IMG/VR virus record: IMGVR_UViG_3300025141_000095
Coordinates: 1-59,505 of that record
Source of the DNA: a virus
Reading direction: 5' to 3' (one strand)
DNA: 59,505 nt
The translations under genes and the position numbers were made by a program. The notes under the pieces were generated by a model. The model saw nothing but the letters and a program-made list of their open reading frames with translations. It had not been told where the DNA came from and searched no databases. Positions 1 to 8,942 of the stretch are shown here, in pieces. Positions within the stretch are counted from its first letter, which is position 1. Every line of letters begins with the position of its first letter.

Positions 1-360
1 TCTATTGAGCAGAACGAATCCCTCGTTCATATCGTCATCAAAGCCGGAGATCTCGACCAGAGACCCCGGAGTCGACGTGCCAATCCCTACTCGGCCGGAA
101 CCGGTTACAAAAAGAACCGTTCCGCTCACCGCGCCGTCGACCTGCAGAAGCGCTTCGTCGCCCGAAGAGGAAACGTGCAAGCTTGCGCTTGGGAACTGAG
201 TACCAATGCCGACTCTATTTGTGCCGCCGTTGACAAAAAGCATGTTTGGCTCACCGCTAGATTCAACACGGAAATCGTGATCCTTGCCGCCTTCATTGGA
301 TATAAAGCTGCCATAGCCGGTAAAGCTGTTGGCCGATCCGGTAGCATTAATAGGCATTAG
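1..360 (-). CDS. Tail fibre-like protein, N-terminal part (runs off the window)
   Basis: This reading frame starts with ATG at 360, overlapping the stop of the upstream fibre gene (TAATG), and stays open to base 1, so the gene is truncated by the window edge. The 120 visible residues begin MPINATGSANSFTGYG and contain two copies of the VGIGT motif that is common in phage tail-fibre shafts and tips, plus the segment LFVTGSGRVGIGTSTPGS. It is a paralogue of the C-terminal third of the upstream 1430-residue fibre: the block from SSSGDEALLQVDG to RVGIGT is nearly the same in both, at protein and DNA level. The role is inferred to be a second fibre or fibre tip recognising the host surface. The receptor-binding end is not visible. 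Confidence 0.75.
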
Positions 361-3300
361 TCTTCTATCTCCTCCATCAAAAGTTTAAATCGCTTTCCGG
401 TTTTGTTGTTCTTTATAGTTAGATAGTCTTCTTCCTCAACAACAGTCCAATCTCCGCGTTCATTAGCCAAGTGTAAGTCGCCAGTATAAACATTTGCCCA
501 TCGCATTGCGGATGAGCCTAGGTCGTGTGAATTATCTGCTCCGGGCAAAATGCTTCCCGTAACGTGAAGGGCACCATTAACTGCTAATTGAGCCGTGGGC
601 GTTGCCGTACCGATGCCGATTCTATCATCGCCGGGGGTAAGGCTACTAGAAACATAGAGCGCTGTTCTACCCAACGAGTTCTTGAACTCATATCCAACAA
701 AATTGGTCTGATTGCCCCGAAATTCTAAAAAGCCGGCGCTATTGCGACCCATTTTGTAGTAGTTAACTCCACCATGTCCCAATCGTAGCTGATCGCCTAG
801 GGTATCTCCGAGAATGTCTAAGGTGGTGGCCGGCGTTACCGTACCTATACCAACTCGGCCGGATCCGGTTACAAAAAGAACCGTTCCGTTCGTCGCGCCG
901 TCGACCTGCAGAAGCGCTGCGTCGCCCGAAGATGAAACATGCAAGCTTGCGCCTGGCGCCTGAGTACCAATGCCGACATTGCCCGTGGACTGCTCAAAGT
1001 AATAGCCGACTCCCCCCAAGGCGCCAGAAATCTGGAAATCGAGGCTTGAGACGAGTTGAATTTGGTGTTTGCTCGAGTAGGTCCCATAGATCTGGTGGGA
1101 GTATGTAGTCCCTGGTGTGCCGAACCTGAGCGCCGGGCCGCTGGCGGGATATAACTCTATAGCTGCCGCATCTGATGCTACAAGAATACTGGCGTCGGAC
1201 ACGGACCCCGAAACATGTAACTTCTTCGAAGGCGCGCCGGTACCAATGCCGACAGATCCAGATCGGAAAAGAGCAGCGTAATTCGTATCTGCGCCGGCAA
1301 CACTTACATCCAAACCAATATTTGATACTGTTCCGCCGCTTAGGGCGGAAATAACATCGAGATCCATTCCCGTCATCGTTGATGTACCAACATTGGTGGC
1401 AGCATCATCCATATCAAGGTCTAGGCCAATGAAAGTGGATGTTTGACCAGAGGCAACGATTCCAGTCTTATCAAAATCTACATGCACAATAGGGCCAGCA
1501 GTGGTTGAAGTTGTTGTTGCATTGCCGGCATCAATAAACAACGCTTTTCCAGTAGTTAGCGCTGTTGCTGCTACGTCAATAACATTTGCCGTCGTTTGGG
1601 ATGCATCAATATCAACAGCTATCTGATCAACATCCGCTGCGGTGACCAATAAAGCTGGAAGACCACTGGGGCCATGACCGTTCACATACTGATTTATTTC
1701 AAGTACGCCGCCCGGGGCCCCTGAGCTAGCTCCGATCTGAACCGCTTCGGTACCAGCATCAACAAAAAGCGCATTCGACATATTGGCTGTTTCAACCCTG
1801 AAATCGCAGTCGATTCCGGCATCATTGACAACTACTTCGCATGCGGTGCCGTTTGTTACATCCTCGCCACCGATTGATAAGAGATTTGTAGCTCCCGCCG
1901 TTCCAGCGGTACCACCAGCAAATACATTAAACGTTAGTTTGCCGCCTTCGTCGGTCGCTGTTACGTCGCTAGCAATTGCATCCAGAGATACGTATGAAGT
2001 TGCTTGACCGCCGTCACCAACCCCATCAAATCTAATGGTACCAATAGACATGTCATCTGCTTCGGCAGTCGCGTCCGACCTATTCAATGATAAGATAACG
2101 GGCTTATCAGTTGCAGGGTTGGAATTCTTCAACTCAAGAAGCGGGTTTGTTTCTGCAGCTGTGGTTTCTATTACTGCGGTATTACTTCCCGCTATGGCAT
2201 CGTTTAGAACATGGAGTACGGTAGTTGCGACAGCTGACGCATTATCATTGTGAATGAGTGCCAAAGTGTTTGCATCTGTATTAGATGAGTCAGACACAAG
2301 ATTAAGAATCTTGCCGGTTGTTAATCCATCTGCGGTAACATCAATCACGTTAGCGGTTGTTACAGCATCAGCCACGATATCAATAACATCAGCATCAATA
2401 TTGGCAGCATCAATATGAAGCGCCATTTTGTCCGTATCATTGCTATCGAGAATAAGGAGCGGGACGCCACCATCGCTAGCGTTAGCGATTTCTAGCGTAG
2501 CAGCCGGAGCATCTGTTGAGTCGCCAATGCTTACTCGATTGGAAGAGCCTTCAACAAAAATCATGTGAGTCTCATCTACTGATTCAACACGGAAATCAAC
2601 ATCCAGGCCGCCTTCGTTGAATACTGCTTCGTCGCCCGCTTTTGCTTCTACAACTATCTTTCCATCGGCATCCAATGTAAGATCGGCGTCGTCATTTGAG
2701 TCGTCATCCACAGTAGCAAGCGTGGTGGCGCCATGAGTGGTGGTCGTAATCGAGAAAAAGTCCCCAGTATCAACAGAACTTACAGCCTTAAAGTCCGTAC
2801 CTCCGTCAGCACAGTTGATAATTAAGCCGTTATTGGTGTCTGCGCCGGTGGTCGTGAGTTCCATACCGGTGGCTGTACTAGTGCCGTCTGTGTGGCCAGT
2901 GACGGTGACGTCGTGGCCCACCACAGTGGATGTACCTCGGCTTCGCGAAGTGACATCCAGATGAATGCCGATATCGTTGTGCGCGGCGGAACCAGAAGCC
3001 GCAACGGTTCTGACAAAGTCAATGTATAATCCTGTTGCATCTTGTGCTGCCACGCCGGATGCGTTTTTGTCAAGAAACATACCGGTATTTCCGCCATCAG
3101 ACTGAACTGTCAAAGCAGTAGCGCCAGTGGCAGAAGCGTGAGCTTGTACAATCTCAACACTATTTCTTGTGGTGGCATTGGCTGAATTGTCGCCTATATA
3201 TACCGCTTTGCCGTCGGTGAGGGCGGATGTTGATACATCTAATGCTACGCCAGCTGTGAGCGCATTGCCATCAATTTCTGCAACGATGCCTGTCGTTTGT

Positions 3301-4649
3301 TCTGAGTCAATCCGGAGTGCGCGGCCGGCGGTACCATCAGTGCCATCAAAGTCTATATCTAAGCCGACAATTGCGTTTGAGTCAGAGAGGTTGGCTGCAT
3401 CTTTTACAATCTTGGCAACCGAATAAGCATCTGTAGAGGTTCCAGAAGCATTAGCATAAAGTAGATTAGCTCCAATTAAACCATTGCTTGTACTTGTTAC
3501 TCCAATTCCTTTTCCTGACGTAAGCGCATCAGCAGAAAGGTCAACACCTGTTCCTGTAGTAAGAGCATCGCCATTAATCTCGGCAACTACGCCGGTTGTC
3601 TGCTCGGAGTCGATTCTGAATGCGCGGCCGGCGGTACCATCAGTGCCATCAAAGTCTATATCTAAGCCGACAATTGCGTTTGAGTCAGAGAGGTTGGCTG
3701 CATCTTTTACAATCTTGGCAACCGAATAAGCATCTGTAGAGGTTCCAGAAGCATTAGCATAAAGTAGATTAGCTCCAATTAAACCATTGCTTGTACTTGT
3801 TACTCCAATTCCTTTTCCTGACGTAAGCGCATCAGCAGAAAGGTCAACACCTGTTCCTGATGTTAGTATATCTCCATTAATCTCGGCCACAATGCCTGTC
3901 GTTTGTTCTGAGTCGATTCTGAATGCCCGGGCATTAGCGGCCGCTCCTGTGTCAAAGTCGATGTCTAAGCCAATACTGGCAGCATCACCGGCCCTGTCGC
4001 CTGATTGGGCAATCTTTACTAAGGCACCAGCGGAGTTATTTGTTGCGGTTGTTGAAATGTTTAACGCGGGACCGGTTGTTAAAGCATTTGCGGTTATATC
4101 GAGTACGGCCGCTGTAGTATTGCTAGCATCAATATCAATACCAATTTCCGTCGTGTTTGCAAGATTAATATCAACACCAACGACGTCGTCGTCATCATGA
4201 TCTATAAGCAACGTTGGGACGGAGGTAGCTGAGCCCCCCTGGACTTGAAGTGTAGCTAATGCACCTATCGTTCCGATACCTACATATGGGATTGCTCCGT
4301 TAGCGCTGGCCGTCGCCCAAAAAACCGGTGTTGAAAGAGTGCTTGCGCGGAGAGAGCCGGTTCTTGCATGTACATCGTCATTGGTGTTTCCAAAGAATGT
4401 TGATCCCGTAGCATCAATAACCGAAATATTTTCATATTTGATCACGCTGGCACTAAGCGAGCCAGTTATCACCATGTTGCCTGATAATACTAAAGTGTTC
4501 GCAGCGCCGTGATATACCGAAGCGGTATGAAACATAAAATGTTGGCTACCATTGATCGAAGTACCGTGTGAATGAAACTGTACGGAACCAGTCGGGCCGC
4601 TGCCCGTGGCAAAATCAGCGCAACCTACATATGCCCAGCCGCTAGCCAT
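357..4649 (-). CDS. Long repeat-built tail fibre protein (1430 aa)
   Basis: A very long, low-complexity fibre protein rich in D, A, T, G and S. The middle (about residues 130-1050) is built of degenerate repeats of the type ALTTGTGVDLSADALTSGKG, including two nearly identical 101-residue units. The last third carries several VGIGT...P..LHVSGS elements, as in many phage fibre tips. The C-terminus (LHLANERGDWTVVEEEDYL, then NNKTGKRFKLLMEEIED) resembles the conserved end of tail fibres in T4-like aquatic phages. The start ATG at 4649 follows the preceding gene by 6 bases. I infer a trimeric fibre whose length changes by repeat gain or loss. No peptidase S74-type chaperone motif was seen. The exact attachment point on the virion is unknown. 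Confidence 0.85.
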   Translation of the reverse strand: MASGWAYVGCADFATGSGPTGSVQFHSHGTSINGSQHFMFHTASVYHGAANTLVLSGNMVITGSLSASVIKYENISVIDATGSTFFGNTNDDVHARTGSLRASTLSTPVFWATASANGAIPYVGIGTIGALATLQVQGGSATSVPTLLIDHDDDDVVGVDINLANTTEIGIDIDASNTTAAVLDITANALTTGPALNISTTATNNSAGALVKIAQSGDRAGDAASIGLDIDFDTGAAANARAFRIDSEQTTGIVAEINGDILTSGTGVDLSADALTSGKGIGVTSTSNGLIGANLLYANASGTSTDAYSVAKIVKDAANLSDSNAIVGLDIDFDGTDGTAGRAFRIDSEQTTGVVAEINGDALTTGTGVDLSADALTSGKGIGVTSTSNGLIGANLLYANASGTSTDAYSVAKIVKDAANLSDSNAIVGLDIDFDGTDGTAGRALRIDSEQTTGIVAEIDGNALTAGVALDVSTSALTDGKAVYIGDNSANATTRNSVEIVQAHASATGATALTVQSDGGNTGMFLDKNASGVAAQDATGLYIDFVRTVAASGSAAHNDIGIHLDVTSRSRGTSTVVGHDVTVTGHTDGTSTATGMELTTTGADTNNGLIINCADGGTDFKAVSSVDTGDFFSITTTTHGATTLATVDDDSNDDADLTLDADGKIVVEAKAGDEAVFNEGGLDVDFRVESVDETHMIFVEGSSNRVSIGDSTDAPAATLEIANASDGGVPLLILDSNDTDKMALHIDAANIDADVIDIVADAVTTANVIDVTADGLTTGKILNLVSDSSNTDANTLALIHNDNASAVATTVLHVLNDAIAGSNTAVIETTAAETNPLLELKNSNPATDKPVILSLNRSDATAEADDMSIGTIRFDGVGDGGQATSYVSLDAIASDVTATDEGGKLTFNVFAGGTAGTAGATNLLSIGGEDVTNGTACEVVVNDAGIDCDFRVETANMSNALFVDAGTEAVQIGASSGAPGGVLEINQYVNGHGPSGLPALLVTAADVDQIAVDIDASQTTANVIDVAATALTTGKALFIDAGNATTTSTTAGPIVHVDFDKTGIVASGQTSTFIGLDLDMDDAATNVGTSTMTGMDLDVISALSGGTVSNIGLDVSVAGADTNYAALFRSGSVGIGTGAPSKKLHVSGSVSDASILVASDAAAIELYPASGPALRFGTPGTTYSHQIYGTYSSKHQIQLVSSLDFQISGALGGVGYYFEQSTGNVGIGTQAPGASLHVSSSGDAALLQVDGATNGTVLFVTGSGRVGIGTVTPATTLDILGDTLGDQLRLGHGGVNYYKMGRNSAGFLEFRGNQTNFVGYEFKNSLGRTALYVSSSLTPGDDRIGIGTATPTAQLAVNGALHVTGSILPGADNSHDLGSSAMRWANVYTGDLHLANERGDWTVVEEEDYLTIKNNKTGKRFKLLMEEIED
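3318..3859 (-). repeat. Tandem 303-bp repeat inside the tail fibre gene
   Basis: Bases 3318-3556 recur without a visible mismatch at 3621-3859, so the unit is 303 bp (101 codons) and the identical core is 239 bp. It encodes the block starting AGRAFRIDSEQTTG and running through ASGTSTDAYSVAKIVKDAA. More diverged copies flank it. The reading frame is preserved, which suggests recent duplication by recombination in a fibre shaft. Confidence 0.9.
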
Positions 4650-4655
4650 AGTGGA

Positions 4656-5078
4656 TTAAACTCCTGCGGCGCCGGACCAGTTTGTACCGTTGGGGGAGAT
4701 GCCAGAGTTATTAATAGCATCAGTGCCAATAAATGTCAAGCCCGCCATAACAGAACAATTAGCAGATCCACTGAGCCAAATCTCTGATACTTTTAATTCC
4801 AAACGAGGGGTTGTAACGCCCCCTGAAACCTCTAAAAAGGAATTATTATCGTTACCGGTAACACCATTTTCTGAAAAACCAACGCGGAGGTGGAACTGAG
4901 CGTCGACACTGGTATCGCTATTAGTTACAACAACCCACGACGTTACACTTGGAAATTTTACCTGTACAGGATGACGATCGTCATCGAGACAATCAATACT
5001 TCCCGTTGCAAATGGCTTGCCCGACACCTGGTAGGAGCCTACATTGTGCAATCCTGCTTTATATTGAAAATTGGCCAT
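4656..5078 (-). CDS. Small virion-type protein, function unknown (140 aa)
   Basis: The protein begins MANFQYKAGLHNVGSYQVSG and is rich in S, G, T, N and V, with alternating hydrophobic residues expected of a beta-sandwich. There is no signal peptide or membrane segment. The ATG has a good Shine-Dalgarno (GGAG, eight bases upstream). The VGSYQVSG...FATGSI style resembles short proteins that accompany fibre genes in large aquatic phages, but I cannot assign a fold. Its place directly upstream of the long fibre gene, six bases apart, suggests a fibre adaptor, a decoration protein or another surface-exposed virion component. This is inference from position and composition only. Confidence 0.6.
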   Translation of the reverse strand: MANFQYKAGLHNVGSYQVSGKPFATGSIDCLDDDRHPVQVKFPSVTSWVVVTNSDTSVDAQFHLRVGFSENGVTGNDNNSFLEVSGGVTTPRLELKVSEIWLSGSANCSVMAGLTFIGTDAINNSGISPNGTNWSGAAGV

Positions 5079-5100
5079 ACTAAATTCTCCGAACTACTTT

Positions 5101-5125
5101 AAATAGTCTTCTATAATAACTATTT
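5101..5125 (-). other. AT-rich stem-loop at the end of the bS21-like gene
   Basis: AAATAGT at 5101-5107 and ACTATTT at 5119-5125 are complementary, forming a 7-bp stem with an 11-base loop that overlaps the bS21 stop codon. It has no G/C-rich stem and only a weak T run, so it is a poor intrinsic terminator. It could be an RNA-stability or attenuation element, or chance. Confidence 0.2.
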
Positions 5126-5335
5126 CCTTTTAAAGCGTTTTCTTTCTAAACGTTCTTTTTCTCTCCGTGCTTTTTTTGATTTGATCTTCCTTTTAACAGA
5201 GGGTTTTATGTAATAAGCGGTCTTGCCGCGATATGTTTCTAGAATGCCCTCTTTCTTAACTTTTTTGATAAACCTTCTGATTAATCTTTCTGAGCTTTCA
5301 TTTGGTCTTCTCGTCACTATTACATTGTCTGCCAC
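5120..5335 (-). CDS. rpsU: Phage-encoded ribosomal protein bS21 homologue
   Basis: This 71-residue, strongly basic protein has the layout of bS21, the small-subunit protein near the anti-Shine-Dalgarno end of 16S rRNA that helps initiate translation. An N-terminal strand leads into RRPNESSERLIRRFIKKVKK, corresponding to the E.F..ALRRFKR..EKAG part of cellular bS21. It is followed by EGILETYR, an aromatic YYIKPSVKRKIK (cellular form: FYEKPTxxRKR), and a Lys/Arg-rich helical tail. Phage-borne bS21 is known from aquatic phages, including T4-like ones; it is thought to exchange into host ribosomes and favour viral mRNAs. The gene lies alone between the 150-residue protein and a virion protein, in the late-gene direction. 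The length matches the family. The functional effect is inferred. Confidence 0.9.
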   Translation of the reverse strand: MADNVIVTRRPNESSERLIRRFIKKVKKEGILETYRGKTAYYIKPSVKRKIKSKKARREKERLERKRFKRK

Positions 5336-5344
5336 AGAGCACCT

Positions 5345-5797
5345 CTATTTTCCTGCATCGATATGAGCTTTCCAGTTCTTACCAACGCTGCCGAGCAATC
5401 CTGATATATCTACTCCGGGATCGCTGGGCGCTACGCCGGACAGGGCGCCTTGCGCTGTCTGAGGTGCGCCAGGAGCAGCACCCGCGGAAGTTATCGGGGT
5501 CGTGCCCTCAAATAGATTTACGCCATTATATGCGTTCTCTCCCATGGCGCCCATAAGCTTCTTTCTATGCTCGTCTATCTTTTGTTTTTGTTCTTGCAAA
5601 GATTGCTGTCGCATCTCAGCAAAGTTGTTTTCTTCTGCTTTTGGCTCGGGCTGTTGAGCTTCAACAATTTGAACTCCACCCATTCCACGAGCGACCTCTG
5701 ATACAACTCCTGATAAAACGCCGTCCTCAAATATCACCTCCTTGATACATTCTTTTATCAGTGGCTTGAGCAGCTTCTTTAGTTCTGCCTTGTTCAT
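5345..5797 (-). CDS. Conserved phage protein, possible prohead-associated (150 aa)
   Basis: It overlaps the stop of the upstream 1048-residue gene by four bases (ATGA-type junction), so the two are likely translationally coupled. The N-terminus (MNKAELKKLLKPLIKECIKE) is a basic, amphipathic helix carrying I-K-E twice and then I-F-E at residues 14-24. The middle is a Gln/Glu/Lys-rich helix (QEQKQKIDEHRKKLMG) and the C-terminal half is a flexible Ala/Pro/Gly stretch. There is no enzymatic motif. Position behind the prohead protease, and (L/I)xE motifs of the kind T4 gp21 cleaves, suggest a head or scaffold-associated substrate. Small proteins with a similar KKLIKP..KECI start occur in T4-like cyanophages, as far as I recall. 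Function is unproven. Confidence 0.65.
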   Translation of the reverse strand: MNKAELKKLLKPLIKECIKEVIFEDGVLSGVVSEVARGMGGVQIVEAQQPEPKAEENNFAEMRQQSLQEQKQKIDEHRKKLMGAMGENAYNGVNLFEGTTPITSAGAAPGAPQTAQGALSGVAPSDPGVDISGLLGSVGKNWKAHIDAGK

Positions 5798-8700
5798 TTA
5801 ATCCCCGACAACACTTTCCAACGTTCTAGTTCTTTAGCCTCTTGCTGCTGTTGCTGTTGTTGTACCTCGGCGCCTTGCTCTTCAAGCTCACCATAAACAA
5901 AATCAGCGATTGCCTGTGCTAAGGTGGCGTTCCAGTCGCCTGCGGGCCACTCGTTGCCGGCAGAGCCGTAATAAGGATGTAGCGCTTGGTTGCCAGACAG
6001 CTGTCCGCGAAGGAAATTTCTCAAGCTTTTTCTTACGTAGTTGGCACCATTTTTATTAACAAAAAACAGTATCTTGCCATCGCGGACATCCCCTTTGGTT
6101 TGGGGTGTAAGCTTGGCGCCAGAGCGCTTAGCATCGCCCTTGGCGCGAGCCAGCGTTGTTTTTCCGGTTTCCGCTGGCGCTTTCCTTGTTGGATCTGCTG
6201 GATCCGCGAGCCTAAATGCCTTTGAGACACTCTTGGTCCCGACAGCGGGCGCGGTGTCGTGCGCGCTGGCGGCTTCTCTTAGCTCTGCAAGAGCCTCCAA
6301 AACTGCCTCTCTTAGATCTGCATCTCGCGATTGATCATTTCGTAAGGAAACGACCGGTCGGGGGTTGGGGGATGGCCATTTGCTAATGTCAACGTTTCGA
6401 GCCAGTCCGTAAGCGCGTGCATTTGTCCACTCCATCCATTGCTCAACCCTGCCTAAAAGATCTTCTAGGCCCTTCTCATCGACTTTCCAGCCGTTTTCGG
6501 CTGCAAGGTCACGAACTGTTTTTTCTACAGAAGGTATATCGGCGCCGTCCACCGTTATCTCATATTGTTCTGGTTCGACTTCGATGCCGCCGCCAGGTCG
6601 CGACCCTGGTTTTACGCATTTGCCATCATCATCACGAATCATATCCTCCGGACACGGCTCATCGAGAGGGTTCGTAATAGTAATAACCTTCTGATCAATA
6701 AGATATTGTCTTATTTGATTTATTTGAATTTGCGTAAGATCTACATCAGAATCAATGTCAATATTAAGTTCTGTTTTAATGTTCTGGATTTGTTGGTTAA
6801 ACTTACTTTGATCTCTCTGATCAATATTAATATTGTCACCTTGCTTGATAACTTTTGTAAAGTTGTTAGTAACATTGTTAACTACGGTTTTATCACCACT
6901 TAGCTGTTGTATCAGTTTCACCAGCACGTCGATATCAACATTGGTGGGGGTGGTGCCACCCGGTCGCGGCGGATAGACCGTAACACAATCATCGCCCATC
7001 TCAGTCAGGCCTGGAGGACAGACGCACTTCTTTAGCTCCGGATCCCATTCTTTTATGTCCGGGCACTTTCCTTCTTCTTCATCCTTGCACCAGCCTATTT
7101 CCTTCCAGTCATCCCAGTGTTCGTTTGGTACAAACTTCCCGGTATCGGGACATATGCATCCCGGCTTCTCCGGATCCTCGCTGTTACGAAGACCCATATA
7201 GCCGCAATCTTCAGCAATAATCATATCTTTAATACACTTGCCTTGGCCGCCATCATCGCGAGGTGCTATTTCTGAAAATACATAGCCTTCGGGGCAATCG
7301 CATTTCTTTTCCTCTTCATTCCAGTCCGTTTTGCCTTGCAGCTTTTCTTCATCAGTAGAAGGACACTTGCCCGGCGGTGGCGGTGGCGGCGGGGGCTTCT
7401 CTTCGCACGGCGGTTCAGAACCATCAGGGCACTTTTCTGTTTCGTCGCAAGGTACATCTTTCATTGTGTCGACTTTTTTCTTGAGATAGGAGATGCGCGA
7501 GCCCCAGGTAAGCGCTTTGCCTTCCTCGTCTTTAGCACCGCGTCTCCAGAACGCAGCTGTGCCGGCAGCCGCGGCCATAGAGGCTGCTAGGCCCAACAAA
7601 AATGGGGCCCCTACTGCTCCAACGGCTTTTAAGACTTGATTTTTAAGAGTTGCTGCCGGAACTTGCCCGGCAGCTTCGAATCCAGATTTGGCGGACTCCT
7701 GTACGGCTGCTTCGAAATTGCCGGGATTTAGCGCAAATACAGTACCTCCTTGGCCTGACATGGGGCCCTCTATAAATAACTTATGAGGATCTAGATTGTT
7801 GGTTATAGCCTGCCCTAGGGCTGCTGGGCCACCAGGGTCGGCCATGACGCCCTCATGAGCAAACAATTTTCTCATGGCTGGCGTCAATGCCCCCAGGCCT
7901 GGGCCGCCGGCGCGGCCAAAGTTGGCGAAGTCTTCGCCTCCCATCGCGCGAACCGTTTTTATAATGCCATCTCCTTTGGAAACATTACCTATACTCTGTT
8001 TAACCGCTTGCCTAACAGCTGTTCTGGCAGCTGCGGATCCGGGCGCTGCTTCCATATCGGTCATACCTATCAATAGGTTTTGGAAGAAATCTGAATTTAC
8101 AACGAAGCCGGCCACTGCAAAACCCGCGGCCCATTTAAGGAGGCCAAGCGGAAGTTCTTTGCTGTATGCTGCCTCGTAACCCTTTGCGGTTGCTCCCTGC
8201 TTGGCGCCAAGGTCTGTTTGTTCGCTAAAGCCCATCCTATAATAATACTGATCTTTCGTTCTATAGTCTTGAAAGTAAATTACTATATAACGCAGTACTG
8301 CTATACGAATATTGGCCGTTACACAATTGATCTTCTCGGCTTCAAAATCCTTTACAATCGCTTCGTATACCTGACTAAGACGCTCGCTCTCGGACTTAAA
8401 GTCGCTGGCAGTTGGCTCGTTTGGAAAACGTCGTTTATCCAGCTGGGTATAAACATTTTGCATGATTGCGGCGCCTTCGGGATCGATCTCTTTTAATTTC
8501 GTGAGTTGAGCCGCGACTTCTGCCTTTGCGTTGTCTTTCGCTTGCCTTCGCTCCTTAGAATGTAAAACCTCTTCGCCGCCAAGCAAGGTGCCTTCTGCGC
8601 CGCCCCATGCCCATTCCGGGGCAAGGATATCCCACACGCCCGGAAGATTAACATTGATATCAGTCCAGCCTTTCTTATCTGGTTCCCCGCCGAGATCTTT

Positions 8701-8940
8701 AAGTATTTGTTTTAGAGAGGTCTCATCATGATCTTTGAGTGTATCAAAAGAATAGATTTTATACTTATCAACCAGCTTATCACCATTGGGATCTAAGGTT
8801 TTAATTTGCTTAATAAGCTTTCTTTTATAGTTACCAAATAGCTCGTTAATCTCTTCTTCGGTAAGAACTATGCCTTTTACGGCAAACTCTTCTTTTATTA
8901 TTTGTTTAATCTGGCTTTCGGTCAGCGACTTTTTACTCAT
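5794..8940 (-). CDS. Large Cys-rich multi-domain protein of unknown function (1048 aa)
   Basis: I do not recognise a family for the whole protein. The N-terminus (MSKKSLTESQIKQIIKEEF) is an amphipathic helix with LTE and IKE motifs. Residues about 1-250 are helical and charged. Two hydrophobic stretches lie near residues 265-285 (LLKWAAGFAVAGFVV) and 440-462 (FLLGLAASMAAAAG). Residues about 493-660 hold some twenty cysteines in EGF-like spacing, for example CDCPEGYVF and KCVCPPGL, with an eight-proline run near 517. Residues about 660-760 are Asn/Asp/Gln-rich (NNVTNNFTKVI, QGDNINIDQRDQ). A further Cys pair and a helical C-terminal domain follow, ending in a glutamine run. It sits three bases after gp21, where T4 keeps scaffold genes. 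It could be an internal or ejected head protein or a large membrane-acting factor. The composition is unlike its neighbours. Confidence 0.7.
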   Translation of the reverse strand: MSKKSLTESQIKQIIKEEFAVKGIVLTEEEINELFGNYKRKLIKQIKTLDPNGDKLVDKYKIYSFDTLKDHDETSLKQILKDLGGEPDKKGWTDINVNLPGVWDILAPEWAWGGAEGTLLGGEEVLHSKERRQAKDNAKAEVAAQLTKLKEIDPEGAAIMQNVYTQLDKRRFPNEPTASDFKSESERLSQVYEAIVKDFEAEKINCVTANIRIAVLRYIVIYFQDYRTKDQYYYRMGFSEQTDLGAKQGATAKGYEAAYSKELPLGLLKWAAGFAVAGFVVNSDFFQNLLIGMTDMEAAPGSAAARTAVRQAVKQSIGNVSKGDGIIKTVRAMGGEDFANFGRAGGPGLGALTPAMRKLFAHEGVMADPGGPAALGQAITNNLDPHKLFIEGPMSGQGGTVFALNPGNFEAAVQESAKSGFEAAGQVPAATLKNQVLKAVGAVGAPFLLGLAASMAAAAGTAAFWRRGAKDEEGKALTWGSRISYLKKKVDTMKDVPCDETEKCPDGSEPPCEEKPPPPPPPPGKCPSTDEEKLQGKTDWNEEEKKCDCPEGYVFSEIAPRDDGGQGKCIKDMIIAEDCGYMGLRNSEDPEKPGCICPDTGKFVPNEHWDDWKEIGWCKDEEEGKCPDIKEWDPELKKCVCPPGLTEMGDDCVTVYPPRPGGTTPTNVDIDVLVKLIQQLSGDKTVVNNVTNNFTKVIKQGDNINIDQRDQSKFNQQIQNIKTELNIDIDSDVDLTQIQINQIRQYLIDQKVITITNPLDEPCPEDMIRDDDGKCVKPGSRPGGGIEVEPEQYEITVDGADIPSVEKTVRDLAAENGWKVDEKGLEDLLGRVEQWMEWTNARAYGLARNVDISKWPSPNPRPVVSLRNDQSRDADLREAVLEALAELREAASAHDTAPAVGTKSVSKAFRLADPADPTRKAPAETGKTTLARAKGDAKRSGAKLTPQTKGDVRDGKILFFVNKNGANYVRKSLRNFLRGQLSGNQALHPYYGSAGNEWPAGDWNATLAQAIADFVYGELEEQGAEVQQQQQQQEAKELERWKVLSGIK

Positions 8941-8942
8941 TT

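Noticed and set aside
3169-4200. Series of plus-strand frames with repeated products opposite the fibre gene
   Set aside because: Their repetition is explained by the fibre repeats on the minus strand read in the opposite direction.
5794-8940. Eukaryotic contamination or chimeric assembly, because of EGF-like cysteines
   Set aside because: The gene has a phage-like start, overlaps its neighbour by four bases, and is in line with the head block with no break.
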